Source of the DNA: Rhodomicrobium sp. R_RK_3
Lineage (GTDB): Bacteria > Pseudomonadota > Alphaproteobacteria > Rhizobiales > Rhodomicrobiaceae
NCBI RefSeq assembly: GCF_002198715.1
Contig: NZ_MWLK01000015.1
Span: 238,465-302,464, forward strand
DNA: 64,000 nt
Direction: 5' to 3'
The position numbers and the translations under genes were made by a program. Below, piece after piece: positions 25,457-35,605 of this stretch. Numbering within the stretch: the stretch's first letter is position 1; every line of letters starts with the position of its first letter. The notes under the pieces were generated by a model. It searched no databases. It saw only the letters and a list, made by a program, of their open reading frames with translations, and was not told where the DNA came from.

Positions 25457-26134
25457 ATGCCAAACGGTTACGGCCAATTCTGCCCGATTGCGAAAGCGTC
25501 CGAAATCTTCGCGGCGCGCTGGACACCGCTCATCCTGCGCGAACTGATGGCCGGAACGCGCTCGTTCAATGACATCCAACGCGGCGTGCCGCTAATCTCG
25601 CGCGCCGTCCTCGTCACACGGCTGCGCGAATTGCAGAATGCCGGGATCATCGATCGGCGCCGGCGGCCCGGTGGTGGCCATGACTATCTGCTCACGCCGG
25701 CCGGAGAGGATTTCCGCCCGGTCATCGCTGCGCTCGGCAAATGGGGCACGGCCCACGCGAGGGATCGTATCGCACCGGCGGAACTGGATCCCGGCCTTTT
25801 GATGTGGGCCTTGCGCGGGCGGGCCTTACTCGAGGCGCTGCCGGATCGGCGCGTGGTCGTCCGCTTCGAGTTCTCCGGCGTCCCGGCGAGCCGGACCAAA
25901 TACCGCATTATGTGGCTGCTGCTCGAACGCTCCGGCGCGAGCGTCTGCGTCAAGGATCCGGGATTTACGGAGGACCTCATAATTCGCGGTGACATCCGCG
26001 ATTGCGTCTCCGTCCATCTTGGCTATGTCGCCTGGCGCGACGTGGCCCGCAAAGCCCTGTCGATCGAAGGCGACCGGCACCTTGCGGCGCAGTTTCCTGC
26101 TTGGCTGGGACTTATGACGCCAGCACCTGCCTAA
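25457..26134 (+). CDS. HxlR-family transcriptional regulator
   Basis: A 225-residue regulator. Residues about 8-100 are the HxlR winged helix: FCPIAKASEIFAARWTPLIL, GTRSFNDIQRGVPLISRAVL, RLRELQNAGIIDRR, with a cysteine (Cys9) near the N-terminus as in redox- or electrophile-sensing members. The remaining 120 residues, with DRRVVVRFEFSGVP, form an extra C-terminal domain resembling the SCP-2-like module of longer HxlR proteins. It probably regulates the divergent hydrolase gene and itself from the shared 138-base promoter region. Confidence 0.87.
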   Translation: MPNGYGQFCPIAKASEIFAARWTPLILRELMAGTRSFNDIQRGVPLISRAVLVTRLRELQNAGIIDRRRRPGGGHDYLLTPAGEDFRPVIAALGKWGTAHARDRIAPAELDPGLLMWALRGRALLEALPDRRVVVRFEFSGVPASRTKYRIMWLLLERSGASVCVKDPGFTEDLIIRGDIRDCVSVHLGYVAWRDVARKALSIEGDRHLAAQFPAWLGLMTPAPA

Positions 26135-26230
26135 ACGCTCGGCGCCGCGAGCGACAATCCCAATTGCATTCCCCTTCCTCCGCCCAGCATACTGCATGCG
26201 AAGCGCGGACAGGAAAGGACATACCCCCTC

Positions 26231-27292
26231 ATGGCTTGGGATCGCCAGAAGCTCGACGCCCTCAGAGCCCAATTCAGCGACAGCCATGGCGGCGAGGTTC
26301 AGGACCCGATTTTCCGAAAGGTCGCCGACAAGATCTTTTCCGAGAAGGGCACCCGCCTCGCCCCCTATGCGGGCGTGCCGACCTTCCTCACTGCTCCCTA
26401 TCGCCCGCTCGATGCCGACAATCCCGATTTCGGCGACCTGCAGGTGGCGATTTTGGGCGTGCCGATGGATCTCGGCGTCACCAACCGGCCCGGCTCGCGC
26501 TTCGGCCCGCGCGCCTTGCGCACGATCGAACGCATCGGCCCCTACAATCATGTGCTGAAATGCGCGCCGGTGTTTGACCTGAAAGTGGCCGATATCGGCG
26601 ACGTCCCCTTCCGCAGCCGCTTCGACCTCGAACTCAGCCACGCCGATATCGAGCGCCGCGTCGCGCAGATCGTCGAGGCCGGCGTCGCGCCGCTGTCGGT
26701 CGGCGGCGACCATTCGATCAGCCACCCGATCCTTAAGGCGGTCGGCGCAAAGCGGCCGGTCGGCATGATCCATATCGACGCCCATTGCGACACCGGCGGC
26801 GGCTTCGACCGCACCAAATTCCACCATGGCGGCCCCTTCCGCAACGCCGTGCTCGACGGCGTGCTCGACCCGGAGCGCACCATCCAGATCGGCATTCGCG
26901 GCGCGGCCGAGTATCTGTGGGAGTTCTCCACGGCATCCGGCATGACGGTGATCCACGCCGAGGAGATGTCCGCGCTCGGCATCGCCGCCATCGTCGAGCG
27001 CGCGCGGGCGGTGGTCGGCGACGGGCCGGCCTATCTCTCCTTCGACATCGACAGCCTCGATCCGGCCTTCGCGCCCGGCACCGGCACGCCGGAGGTCGGC
27101 GGGCTGACGACACGGGAGGCGCTGGAGATTTTGCGCGGGCTGAAGGGGCTCGACATCGTCGGCGGCGACGTGGTGGAGGTCGCGCCGCAATATGACGCCA
27201 CCACCAACACCGCGCAGGCGGGCGGCCAGATGCTGTTCGAGATTCTGAGTTTGATGGTCTACAGCCCATCGGTCGGGGGAGGAGCGGTCTAG
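26231..27292 (+). CDS. Agmatinase / guanidino-compound ureohydrolase
   Basis: A 353-residue member of the arginase/ureohydrolase family, a binuclear manganese enzyme that hydrolyses a guanidino group to urea and an amine. The metal motifs are complete: GGDHSIS, HIDAHCDT and SFDIDSLDPAFAPGTGTPEVGG. Candidate substrates are agmatine (giving putrescine), 4-guanidinobutyrate or 3-guanidinopropionate; family alone does not decide, and the 40-residue N-terminal extension is typical of the larger agmatinase-like proteins. A polyamine-type ABC importer follows, supporting a polyamine-related substrate. It ends before a hairpin-forming repeat. Confidence 0.82.
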   Translation: MAWDRQKLDALRAQFSDSHGGEVQDPIFRKVADKIFSEKGTRLAPYAGVPTFLTAPYRPLDADNPDFGDLQVAILGVPMDLGVTNRPGSRFGPRALRTIERIGPYNHVLKCAPVFDLKVADIGDVPFRSRFDLELSHADIERRVAQIVEAGVAPLSVGGDHSISHPILKAVGAKRPVGMIHIDAHCDTGGGFDRTKFHHGGPFRNAVLDGVLDPERTIQIGIRGAAEYLWEFSTASGMTVIHAEEMSALGIAAIVERARAVVGDGPAYLSFDIDSLDPAFAPGTGTPEVGGLTTREALEILRGLKGLDIVGGDVVEVAPQYDATTNTAQAGGQMLFEILSLMVYSPSVGGGAV

Positions 27293-27318
27293 GCCTGGCT
27301 CGTTTCGGCGCTGCAAGG

Positions 27319-27446
27319 CCCCCTCACCCCCCGGCCTTCGGCGGGAGCCCTCTCCCTCGAGGGGAGAGGGCAGGGTAAGCCGGTCTCGTTGTTAGCCCTC
27401 TCCCCTTGTGGGAGAGGCCGGCGGCCGAAGCCGCCGGGTGAGGGGT
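27319..27446. repeat. Inverted-repeat element, CCCCTCACCC...GGGTGAGGGG family
   Basis: About 128 bases with ends CCCCTCACCC and GGGTGAGGGG and internal CCCTCTCCC/GGGAGAGG pairs that can fold into a long structure (GGCCGGCGGCCGAAGCCGCC near the right end). It lies between the ureohydrolase and the polyamine binding-protein gene. Related pieces occur near 40150-40208, 58900-58960 and 59023-59075. Confidence 0.7.
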
Positions 27447-27521
27447 GCGCCGCAGGCCCACCCATCCGGCTGGAATGGAAATTGCAGATGGAGTGTCACA
27501 TCCGAGGCAGGGAGCGAGGAC

Positions 27522-28610
27522 ATGTCAAAAATCTCAAATGGCGGAACGAACAGGCGATCGGTGCTGATCGGGGGGCTGGCGGGGGCGGCTGCGGTGGCGA
27601 TGCCGGCGATCCTGCGGGCCCAGGACAAGTCGCTGAAAGTCGGCGTTTATGGCGGCTATTTCAAAGACAGTTTTGACAAGCACATCTTCCCCGAATTCAC
27701 CAAGGCGACCGGCATCGGCGTCGAAGCCGTGGCGGAGCCGACCGGCGAGGCGTGGCTGGTGCAGCTGCAGCAGGCCGCGAAAGCCGGACAGGCGCCCGCC
27801 GACGTCTCGATGATGTCGCAGGTCGCCATGCTGAAAGGGCAGGCGACTGACCTGTGGGCGCCGCTCGACATGAGCAAGCTGCCCAACACCAGCAATCTGG
27901 TCGAGCGCTTCATCAATAAATATCCGGACGGGCGGGTGGCCGGCATCGGCGCGGTGTCGTGGTACATCACGCTGGTCTCGAACACCAAGATCTTCCCCGA
28001 GGCGCCCGCCTCCTGGGCCGTGCTCTGGGATCCGGCGAACAAGGACAAGCTCGGCCTGCTGGCGCTGGTCTCCAACTCGTTCCTGCTCGAAGTCACGGCA
28101 AAAACCTATTTCGGCGGCACCAAGGCGCTCGACACCGAGGAGGGTATTCTGAAGGCACTCGCCAAGCTGGCGGAGCTGAAGCCGAATGTCCGCCTTTGGT
28201 ATCGCGACGAGGCGCAGTTCGAACAGGCGTTGAAATCCGGCGAGATCCCGATGGGCCAGTATTACCATGACGTTACGGGTCTCGCGGCGGCGGACGGGCA
28301 CCCGGTGCGCTCGACCTTCCCCAAAGAGGGCGGCATTCTCGACAGCGGCTGCTGGGCGGTGTCCTCGGCGTCGAAAAAGACCGCCGAGGCGCATGAGTTC
28401 ATCAACTATATGAGCCAGCCGGCGATCCAGGCGCTGATGTCGCGCAAGGTCGGCACCTCGCCGACGGTGAAGCGGGAGCTGACCGATCTGACCGACGCCG
28501 AGTTCGGCGCGGTGTCCTCGGCCATCGACCCGATCGTCCCGCGCTACGACCTCTACCAGTCGAAATCCGACTGGCTGAACCAGAAATGGACCGAGCTGAT
28601 CGTCGGCTGA
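27522..28610 (+). CDS. Polyamine-type ABC transporter substrate-binding protein
   Basis: A 362-residue binding protein of the PotD/PotF group (SBP_bac_8/AfuA-like). The start MSKISNGGTNRRSVLIGGL follows GGGAGCGAGGA and carries a twin-arginine-like signal (NRRSVL, then a hydrophobic stretch, IRAQ-type end at ILRAQ). GVYGGYFKDSFDKHIFPEF is the typical opening strand-helix of these proteins. It delivers spermidine, putrescine or a related cation or acid to the permeases encoded downstream. A 114-base in-frame upstream extension comes from the repeat and is not credible. A hairpin-rich repeat separates it from the ATPase gene. Confidence 0.85.
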   Translation: MSKISNGGTNRRSVLIGGLAGAAAVAMPAILRAQDKSLKVGVYGGYFKDSFDKHIFPEFTKATGIGVEAVAEPTGEAWLVQLQQAAKAGQAPADVSMMSQVAMLKGQATDLWAPLDMSKLPNTSNLVERFINKYPDGRVAGIGAVSWYITLVSNTKIFPEAPASWAVLWDPANKDKLGLLALVSNSFLLEVTAKTYFGGTKALDTEEGILKALAKLAELKPNVRLWYRDEAQFEQALKSGEIPMGQYYHDVTGLAAADGHPVRSTFPKEGGILDSGCWAVSSASKKTAEAHEFINYMSQPAIQALMSRKVGTSPTVKRELTDLTDAEFGAVSSAIDPIVPRYDLYQSKSDWLNQKWTELIVG

Positions 28611-28656
28611 TCCTGTCGACGCCGGGCTGGATGACACCCCGGCGGCGCCGTTTCTT

Positions 28657-28761
28657 GTCATCCCCGCGAAAGCGGGGATCCAGTAAAGGGCAAACTTGCC
28701 GTTGGGCCTGCCTCGCCGCGACTGCTGCGGCGTACTGGATCCCCGCTTTCGCGGGGATGAC
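28657..28761. repeat. MITE-like inverted repeat, GTCATCCCCGCG family, copy 2, inside the polyamine operon
   Basis: 105 bases with near-perfect ends GTCATCCCCGCGAAAGCGGG and CCCGCTTTCGCGGGGATGAC; the inversion continues inward as GATCCAGTA/TACTGGATC. Each end folds as a hairpin. It lies between the binding-protein stop and the ATPase start of one operon, the position where transporters often carry stabilising hairpins. Confidence 0.85.
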
Positions 28762-28790
28762 ACCGAGCTTGTTCTTCTCCCGGGTCCCTC

Positions 28791-29824
<1,034 letters not shown>

Positions 29825-29828
<4 letters not shown>

Positions 29829-30679
29829 AGCGCGAGCCGCCGCGCAGGCTTGCCGACTATGCGCCGCTGCTCTTCCCGGCGGCGATGCTGACCGGCTTCT
29901 TCGTCGTCCCCTTCGGCATCATGGTCGCGGTGAGCTTCTTCCGCCGCCACCAGGGCGGCTTCTACACGCCCGATTTCGTGCTCGCCAATTACGAGCGCTT
30001 CCTGACCCCGTTCTTCGCCAATGTGCTCGGCTTCTCGCTGCTCTTGTCGGCCATGGCCGCCGCCGCCTGCGTGCTGCTCGGCCTGCCCTTCACCTATCTG
30101 CTGACCCGCCTGCCGCGACGGCCACAAATCCTCTGGCTGGTGGCGCTGCTTTCGATCCTGTCGCTCTCGGAGGTCATCATCGGCTTCGCCTGGTCGACGA
30201 TCTTTTCGCGCACCGCCGGCATCACCAATCTGTTGGTCGCCCTCGGGCTGATGCGCGAGCCGATGGCGCTGCTGCCCGGCTTCGGCGCGCTGCTGACGGC
30301 GATGATCTATCAGGCGCTGCCCTACACCATCCTGGTGCTCTATCCCGCATTCGCCCGCCTCGACCCGACCCTGGTCGAAGCCGCGCGCACGCTCGGCGCC
30401 TCGCCCATCCGCGCCTTCCTCAACGTCGTGGTACCGGCGCTGCGCAACACCATTTTCGCCACGCTCATCATGGCCTTCGTCTTCGCGCTGGGCTGCTATC
30501 TGCTGCCGCAAATGCTCGGCCGACCGCAGCATTGGACGCTCTCCGTGCTCATCACCGATCAGGCGATCTACCAGTCCAACATGCCCTTCGCGGCGGCGAT
30601 GGCGGTATTCCTCGTGCTGGTCTCGCTCGGGCTGATCGGCCTGACGCTGCTGGTCGGCGCCAAGGAGGAGGGCCGATGA
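29825..30679 (+). CDS. Polyamine-type ABC transporter permease 1 (PotB/PotH-like)
   Basis: A 284-residue permease with six hydrophobic helices and the BPD_transp_1 EAA loop, [20 protein letters not shown], where the ATPase docks. The first helix is followed by the long periplasmic stretch expected of the PotB partner. Start overlaps the ATPase stop, and its own stop overlaps the next permease start (ATGA), so the genes are tightly coupled. Confidence 0.88.
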
Positions 30680-31479
30680 CCGGACGGCTGCTGCGCACCG
30701 CCTATTTTACCCTGGTCGCTCTCTTCCTCGCCGGGCCGCTGATCGTCGTCGCGGGCGTTTCGCTGAACGAGAGGAAGACGCTGCTTTTCCCGCCGCAGGG
30801 CCTGTCGCTGGCCTGGTATGGCGACCTCTTCACCGATCCCGGCTGGCGCGGCGCATTGCTCGCCTCGCTCGCCATCGCGGCTTTGTCGGCGGGGCTCGCG
30901 GTGGCCATGGCGCTGCCGCTCGCCTGGTTCATGTGGCGGCGTAGCGCGCCCTGGACGCGCATCTTCGTCGTGCTCGGCGCGGCGCCCTTCATGCTGCCGC
31001 CGGTCATCACCGCGCTCGGCTTCCTCTCCTTCTGGGCGACGCTCGGTTTCTACGGCCAGGCCTGGACCGCCGTCATTTCCCATGCCATCTTTTTCGTGAC
31101 GCTGCCGCTCGTCACCCTGTCGCTCGGCTTTGCCGCCATCGACCGCTCGCTGGTCGAAGCCGCCGCGACCATGGGCGCCGACAGCCGCACTATTTTTCGC
31201 ACCATCGTGCTGCCGATGATCCGGCCCTATATGCTCTCTGGCTACGCCTTTGCTTTCGTTCTGTCGCTCAACGAATATATCGTCGCCTATATGACCGTCG
31301 GCTTCACCACCGAGACGCTTCCCATCAAGATCTTCAACGCGCTGCGCTACGGCTACACGCCGACCATGGCCGCCGTCGCGGTGTTGTTCGTGGCGCTGGC
31401 GGCTCTGATTTTCGGACTGGTGGCGCGCTTCGGCGACCTGCCGCGCCTGCTTGGCGCCTGGGCCTCGGAGGAGCGCTGA
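30676..31479 (+). CDS. Polyamine-type ABC transporter permease 2 (PotC/PotI-like)
   Basis: A 267-residue permease, six helices, EAA loop VEAAATMGADSRTIFRTIVL. RKTLLFPPQGLSLAWYGDLF near the N-terminus is the characteristic PotC/PotI segment. Much longer in-frame extensions upstream are shadows of the preceding permease; the ATG within GGCCGATGACC overlaps that permease's stop. The TGA shares its last base with the ATG of the nitrilase gene. Confidence 0.88.
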   Translation: MTGRLLRTAYFTLVALFLAGPLIVVAGVSLNERKTLLFPPQGLSLAWYGDLFTDPGWRGALLASLAIAALSAGLAVAMALPLAWFMWRRSAPWTRIFVVLGAAPFMLPPVITALGFLSFWATLGFYGQAWTAVISHAIFFVTLPLVTLSLGFAAIDRSLVEAAATMGADSRTIFRTIVLPMIRPYMLSGYAFAFVLSLNEYIVAYMTVGFTTETLPIKIFNALRYGYTPTMAAVAVLFVALAALIFGLVARFGDLPRLLGAWASEER

Positions 31480-32255
31480 TGCGCATCGCCTTGCTGCAAA
31501 TGTCCGCCGTGCCGGGCGATGTCGCGGCCAACCTGGCGCGCATCGCCGAGGCCGCCGCGAACGCCGCGCGGCGGGGCGCGGAATTGCTGATCGCGCCGGA
31601 GCTGGCGACCATCGGCTACGGCGCGGGCGACGGCCTGCGCGATCTCGCCGAACCCCGCGACGGGGCGCAGGTGGCCGGGCTCGCCGCCATCGCGGCGGCC
31701 AGCGGCTTGGCGATCATCGCCGGCTTTCCCGAGCAGGACGGCGCGGCGGTCTATAACAGCGCGCTGTTCACCGACGGCCACGCCGCGCCCGTCGTCTACC
31801 GCAAGTCGCATCTCTACGGCGACTATGAGCGCAGCTATTTCGCGCCTGGCGATCCGGTGGCCACCCTCGCCGAATGGCGCGGCCTCAAGCTCGGAATGCT
31901 GATCTGCTACGATGTCGAATTCCCCGAAAACGTCCGCCGCCTCGCCGTCGCCGGGGCGGATTTCGTCGCCGTGCCGACCGCCCTGCCGGTCTCGCCGGAA
32001 GCCGCCTTCATCGCCAAGCGGATGATCCCCGTGCGCGCCTTCGAGAACCAGATTTTCGTTGCCTACGCCAACCATACCGGCCGCGACGATCACTTCGCCT
32101 ATGCCGGCATCTCCCACGTCGTCGCCCCCGACGGCGGCACTCTGGCCATGGCGTCGGTGACCGAGGCGCGCGTCATCATCGCCGACATCCGGCCAGGCGA
32201 TTACTTGCGCTCGCGTGACGCCAACGCCTATCTGCGCGACCTGCGGCTTTCCTGA
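31479..32255 (+). CDS. Carbon-nitrogen hydrolase (nitrilase superfamily amidase)
   Basis: A 258-residue nitrilase-fold amidohydrolase with the Glu-Lys-Cys triad: Glu in LLIAPELATIGY, Lys in VVYRKSHLYGDYE, Cys in GMLICYDVEFPE. The length fits small aliphatic amidases and N-carbamoyl-amine amidases. The one-base overlap with the permease gene makes it part of the import operon, so its substrate is probably brought in by this transporter. An omega-amidase or N-carbamoylputrescine-like amidase acting on a polyamine breakdown intermediate is plausible. Because the ureohydrolase nearby would release urea directly, the amidase probably acts on a different compound or later step. Confidence 0.82.
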   Translation: MRIALLQMSAVPGDVAANLARIAEAAANAARRGAELLIAPELATIGYGAGDGLRDLAEPRDGAQVAGLAAIAAASGLAIIAGFPEQDGAAVYNSALFTDGHAAPVVYRKSHLYGDYERSYFAPGDPVATLAEWRGLKLGMLICYDVEFPENVRRLAVAGADFVAVPTALPVSPEAAFIAKRMIPVRAFENQIFVAYANHTGRDDHFAYAGISHVVAPDGGTLAMASVTEARVIIADIRPGDYLRSRDANAYLRDLRLS

Positions 32256-32328
32256 CCGTGTCGCGGCAACCCGGTTCCAATGCCGGGCGCCCTCGGCTAG
32301 CATGCGCCAACCAACTGAGGGAACGCCA

Positions 32329-33633
32329 ATGAGCATGTTTTTCGCGCGCATCGTCGCGCTGATCGGGGCCGGCGCGATCCTGTGGCGACGGCGGCTTGGT
32401 GCGGGCCCGCGCGAGCAGGCGGTGGGCAGCACCCCGACCATCCCAGCCGCAGTGCCGCAAGGCGCCGTCCCGACCCTGAAAATGCCGACCGCGCGCGGAT
32501 GGGACCCGGGCCAGACGCCCGTCGCCGCCTCCGGCCTGAAGGTCAACGCCTTCGCGGCGGGTCTCAGGCATCCGCGTTGGATCCATGTGCTGCCCAATGG
32601 CGACGTCACCGTGGCGGAGTCGCTGTTCATGCCCGGCCCGGTGCGCTCGCTCTTCGACTACGCCATGCACAGCACGCTGAAGCGCGCCGCCGCCACGGGG
32701 CCGAGCCCGAACCGCATCACGCTGCTGCGCGACGCCGATGGCGACGGCGTGGCCGAGACGCGCGAGGCGTTTCTGGAAGGCCAGCGCCAGCCCTTCGGCA
32801 TGGCGCTGCTGGGCGATACGTTCTATGTCGGCAACACCGACGGCATCGTCGCCTTCCCCTATACGCCGGGCACGACCCGCATCACCGCGCCGGGGCGCAA
32901 GCTGACCAGTTTCAAGCCCGGCGGCCATTGGACGCGCAGCCTTCTGGCCAGCCCGGACGGGTCGAAGATCTATGCCGGCGTCGGCTCGCTGAGCAATATC
33001 GCCGAGAGCGGTTTCGATGTCGAAGTCGGCCGCGCGGCGATCTACGAGTTCGACGTGGCGAGCGGGCAGGCCCGCATCTTCGCGGGCGGTTTGCGCAATC
33101 CGGTCGGCCTCGCCTTCGAGCCGCAGACCGGCGTGCTGTGGACTGTCGTCAATGAGCGCGACGGCCTCGGCGACGAGACGCCGCCCGATTACCTCACCTC
33201 CGTGCGCGATGGCGGCTTCTATGGCTGGCCCTATTGCTATTGGGGGCAGACAGTGGACGATCGGGTGAAGCAGGACCCGGCCCTCGTCGCAACCGCCATC
33301 ACGCCGGATTACGCGCTGGGCGGCCACACCGCCTCGCTCGGCCTTTGCTGGATGCCGGCCGGCACGCTGCCCGGTTTCCCGGACGGCATGGCGATCGGCC
33401 AGCACGGCTCCTGGAACCGAAGCACGCTCAGCGGCTACCGCGTCGTCTTCGTCGCGTTCGAGAATGGTCGGCCGGTCGGGCGCCCGCGCGATATTCTGAC
33501 GGGCTTCCTCGCGCCGGACGAGAAGGCGTCCTATGGGCGGCCTGTCGGCGTGGCGGTCGGGCTGGACGGGGCGTCGCTGTTGGTGGCGGACGATGTGGGC
33601 GACGTAATCTGGCGCGTCACTGCCGAGAAGTAA
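32329..33633 (+). CDS. Glucose/sorbosone dehydrogenase-type beta-propeller protein
   Basis: A 434-residue protein with a hydrophobic N-terminus (MSMFFARIVALIGAGAIL, then RRR), probably a membrane anchor with the propeller in the periplasm. HPRWIHVLPNGDVTVAES, RDADGDGVAETRE, GGLRNPVGLAFEPQTGVLW and FYGWPYCYWG match the PQQ-dependent sugar (sorbosone/soluble glucose) dehydrogenase family. Whether it binds PQQ cannot be judged; many family members have no proven activity. The start follows CTGAGGGAACGCC. It is 73 bases from the nitrilase gene and convergent with nagA. Confidence 0.8.
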   Translation: MSMFFARIVALIGAGAILWRRRLGAGPREQAVGSTPTIPAAVPQGAVPTLKMPTARGWDPGQTPVAASGLKVNAFAAGLRHPRWIHVLPNGDVTVAESLFMPGPVRSLFDYAMHSTLKRAAATGPSPNRITLLRDADGDGVAETREAFLEGQRQPFGMALLGDTFYVGNTDGIVAFPYTPGTTRITAPGRKLTSFKPGGHWTRSLLASPDGSKIYAGVGSLSNIAESGFDVEVGRAAIYEFDVASGQARIFAGGLRNPVGLAFEPQTGVLWTVVNERDGLGDETPPDYLTSVRDGGFYGWPYCYWGQTVDDRVKQDPALVATAITPDYALGGHTASLGLCWMPAGTLPGFPDGMAIGQHGSWNRSTLSGYRVVFVAFENGRPVGRPRDILTGFLAPDEKASYGRPVGVAVGLDGASLLVADDVGDVIWRVTAEK

Positions 33634-33663
33634 GGCAGACCGTACGGTCGGCCGCTGACTGAC

Positions 33664-34827
33664 TCAGCGCCGGCCCGCCTGCTCCGATCCCGCGATCCAG
33701 ACTGCCTGCACGTTGCAGGCCTCGTTCAGATGCACGAGATCGGCGGCCACGCCCGGCAGGAGGCATCCCCGCGTCGCCGCGATGCCGAGGCACTGCGCCG
33801 GATAGAGCGAGGCCATTCGGAGCGCCTCCTCAAAGGGAAGGCCGAGATTGCCGGCCATGAACCTGACGGCGGAATTCATGTCGAGATCGGCGCCCGCCAG
33901 CGTCCCGTCCTCGAGCGTGAGCACGCCGTCCCGGCGCAGGATGCGGCGTCCGTTCAATTCGAACTCGGTCTGGTCGGTGCCCGTCGTCGACATCGAATCG
34001 GTGACCAGAAAAATCCTGCCGCGCCCAATCTTGGCGCGCAGGGCGATGGCGATGGCGTCCGGCACGACATGATGGCCGTCGGCGATCAGCCCGGCATAGA
34101 CATCGCTGGCATTGAGCGCCGCGCCGACCAGCCCGGGCTCGCGGTGCGTGAGGCCGCTCATGGCGTTGAACAGATGGGTGACGGCGCGGGCGCCTGCCGC
34201 GAAGGCGGTTTTCGCCCGCTCCGCCGGCGCGTTGCTGTGGCCGAGGCTGACACAGATGCCCGCGTCGGCGAGTTCGGCGATCTGCGCATCCTCGACGGCT
34301 TCAGGCGCCAGCGTGACCATCAGATTGGGGAGCGCCGCCCGCGCCTGACGCAAGGTCTCGACATCGCGGCCGGTCATGGGCCGGATCAGGTCGGGGCGAT
34401 GCGCGCCGTGCTTGGCGATGGACAGATGCGGGCCTTCCAGATGCAGGCCGAGAAAGCCCGGCACGCCTTGCCGGTAGGCTTCGACGCCCGCCGCGATGCC
34501 GCGCTGCGTGATCTCCGGCGTGTCGGTAATGAGAGTCGCCAGCAGCGCCGTCGTGCCGAAGCGGGCATGGGCCGCGCAGATCTTGCGGATGCCGTCGACG
34601 GTCGGCTCCTCGTTGAAGAGCACGCCGCCGCCGCCATTGGCCTGCAGGTCGATGAAGCCGGGCGCGAGCCATCCGCCATCGAGCCGTACCGAGCCTGCAT
34701 CGGCTGGGACCTCCGCCTCCGGCACAATGCCGGTGATGATGCCGTCCGCCGTCAGCACGGCGGCGCCGCCGCGCGTCGACCGTCCGTCGAAAATCCTGGC
34801 GCCCGTCAGGGCGATCGTCCGCGTCAT
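33664..34827 (-). CDS. nagA: N-acetylglucosamine-6-phosphate deacetylase
   Basis: A 387-residue amidohydrolase. GFIDLQANGGGGVLFNEE, HLEGPHLSIAKHGAH (metal Glu), LGHSNAPAER, THLFNAMSGLTHREPG, ADGHHV and VTDSMSTTGT (catalytic Asp) are the NagA signatures in order. It converts GlcNAc-6-phosphate to GlcN-6-phosphate and acetate, the hub of the amino-sugar pathway encoded on both sides. MTRTIALTGARIFDG is the usual N-terminus; an alternative ATG seven codons upstream (34848) would overlap the GntR stop by 14 bases. It is third in a kinase-regulator-deacetylase operon. Confidence 0.9.
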   Translation of the reverse strand: MTRTIALTGARIFDGRSTRGGAAVLTADGIITGIVPEAEVPADAGSVRLDGGWLAPGFIDLQANGGGGVLFNEEPTVDGIRKICAAHARFGTTALLATLITDTPEITQRGIAAGVEAYRQGVPGFLGLHLEGPHLSIAKHGAHRPDLIRPMTGRDVETLRQARAALPNLMVTLAPEAVEDAQIAELADAGICVSLGHSNAPAERAKTAFAAGARAVTHLFNAMSGLTHREPGLVGAALNASDVYAGLIADGHHVVPDAIAIALRAKIGRGRIFLVTDSMSTTGTDQTEFELNGRRILRRDGVLTLEDGTLAGADLDMNSAVRFMAGNLGLPFEEALRMASLYPAQCLGIAATRGCLLPGVAADLVHLNEACNVQAVWIAGSEQAGRR

Positions 34828-34834
34828 TGCAATC

Positions 34835-35605
34835 TCATTTGCCGTCATCGCCGATCTTCAGCTCGGCGACGAAATCATAGGCGTCGCCGCGATAGATCGA
34901 GCGCGTGAATTCGATCGCCGCGCCCTGCGCCGAATAGGATATGCGCTCGATGCTCAGCCCGGCATTGCCTTCCGAAACCTCCAGCAGCGCGGCATCCTCA
35001 ACCCCAAGATTGACCGCCGAAATGCGCTGGATCGCCCGCACCGGCTTATTGCCCAATTCCGCCAGCGCGGCATAGAGCGAATGCGCGATGCGCTGCGGAT
35101 CGGGCAGATATTGCGTCGAGATGGCGGCGCGCTCGATGGCCAGCGGCACGCCGTTCGCCATGCGCAGCCGGGCGATGCGGGCGACCTGCGCTTCGGCGCC
35201 GAGGCCGAGAGCCATCATCTCGCGCGGCGACGCGGGATAAACCCCGCGTTCGATCCATACCGAGCCGCCGGTCATGCTGCGCCGCGCCATGTCCTCCGAA
35301 AACGAGGTCAGCCGCGACAGCGACTGCTCGACCCGGTCGACCGGACGCGCGACCGTCGTGCCCGAGCCGCGCCTTTGCACGATGACGCCGTCGCGCACCA
35401 GCGACTGCACCGCCTTGCGCACGGTGACCCGCGAGACCTGGCAGCTATCGGCGATCTCGCGCTCGGAGGGCAGGGGCGCGCCCGGCTGCAGGCCGCCATT
35501 GCGGATTTCGTCCTCCAGCCTTCGCCGGAGCTGGAGATAGAGCGGGCCGTCGCCCGAGAGGGTCCATTTGTTCGGGCGCTGAATGTCCTGCGCGGCGTCA
35601 GCCAT
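34835..35605 (-). CDS. GntR/HutC-family transcriptional regulator of amino-sugar genes
   Basis: A 256-residue regulator: GntR winged helix at about 15-85 (LQPGAPLPSEREIADSC, SRVTVRKAVQSLV, VIVQRRGSGTTV), then a UTRA effector domain. HutC-group proteins beside nagA usually respond to GlcNAc-6-P or GlcN-6-P and repress uptake genes. Its start overlaps the kinase stop by 8 bases, and its own stop is 8 bases before the preferred nagA start. The AT-rich divergent region at 36489-36682 is the likely target. Confidence 0.88.
   Translation of the reverse strand: MADAAQDIQRPNKWTLSGDGPLYLQLRRRLEDEIRNGGLQPGAPLPSEREIADSCQVSRVTVRKAVQSLVRDGVIVQRRGSGTTVARPVDRVEQSLSRLTSFSEDMARRSMTGGSVWIERGVYPASPREMMALGLGAEAQVARIARLRMANGVPLAIERAAISTQYLPDPQRIAHSLYAALAELGNKPVRAIQRISAVNLGVEDAALLEVSEGNAGLSIERISYSAQGAAIEFTRSIYRGDAYDFVAELKIGDDGK

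Noticed and set aside
33638..33649. GACCGTACGGTC palindrome between the convergent sugar-dehydrogenase and nagA genes
   Set aside because: Only 12 bases, no loop and no T-run; too weak to call a terminator or operator.
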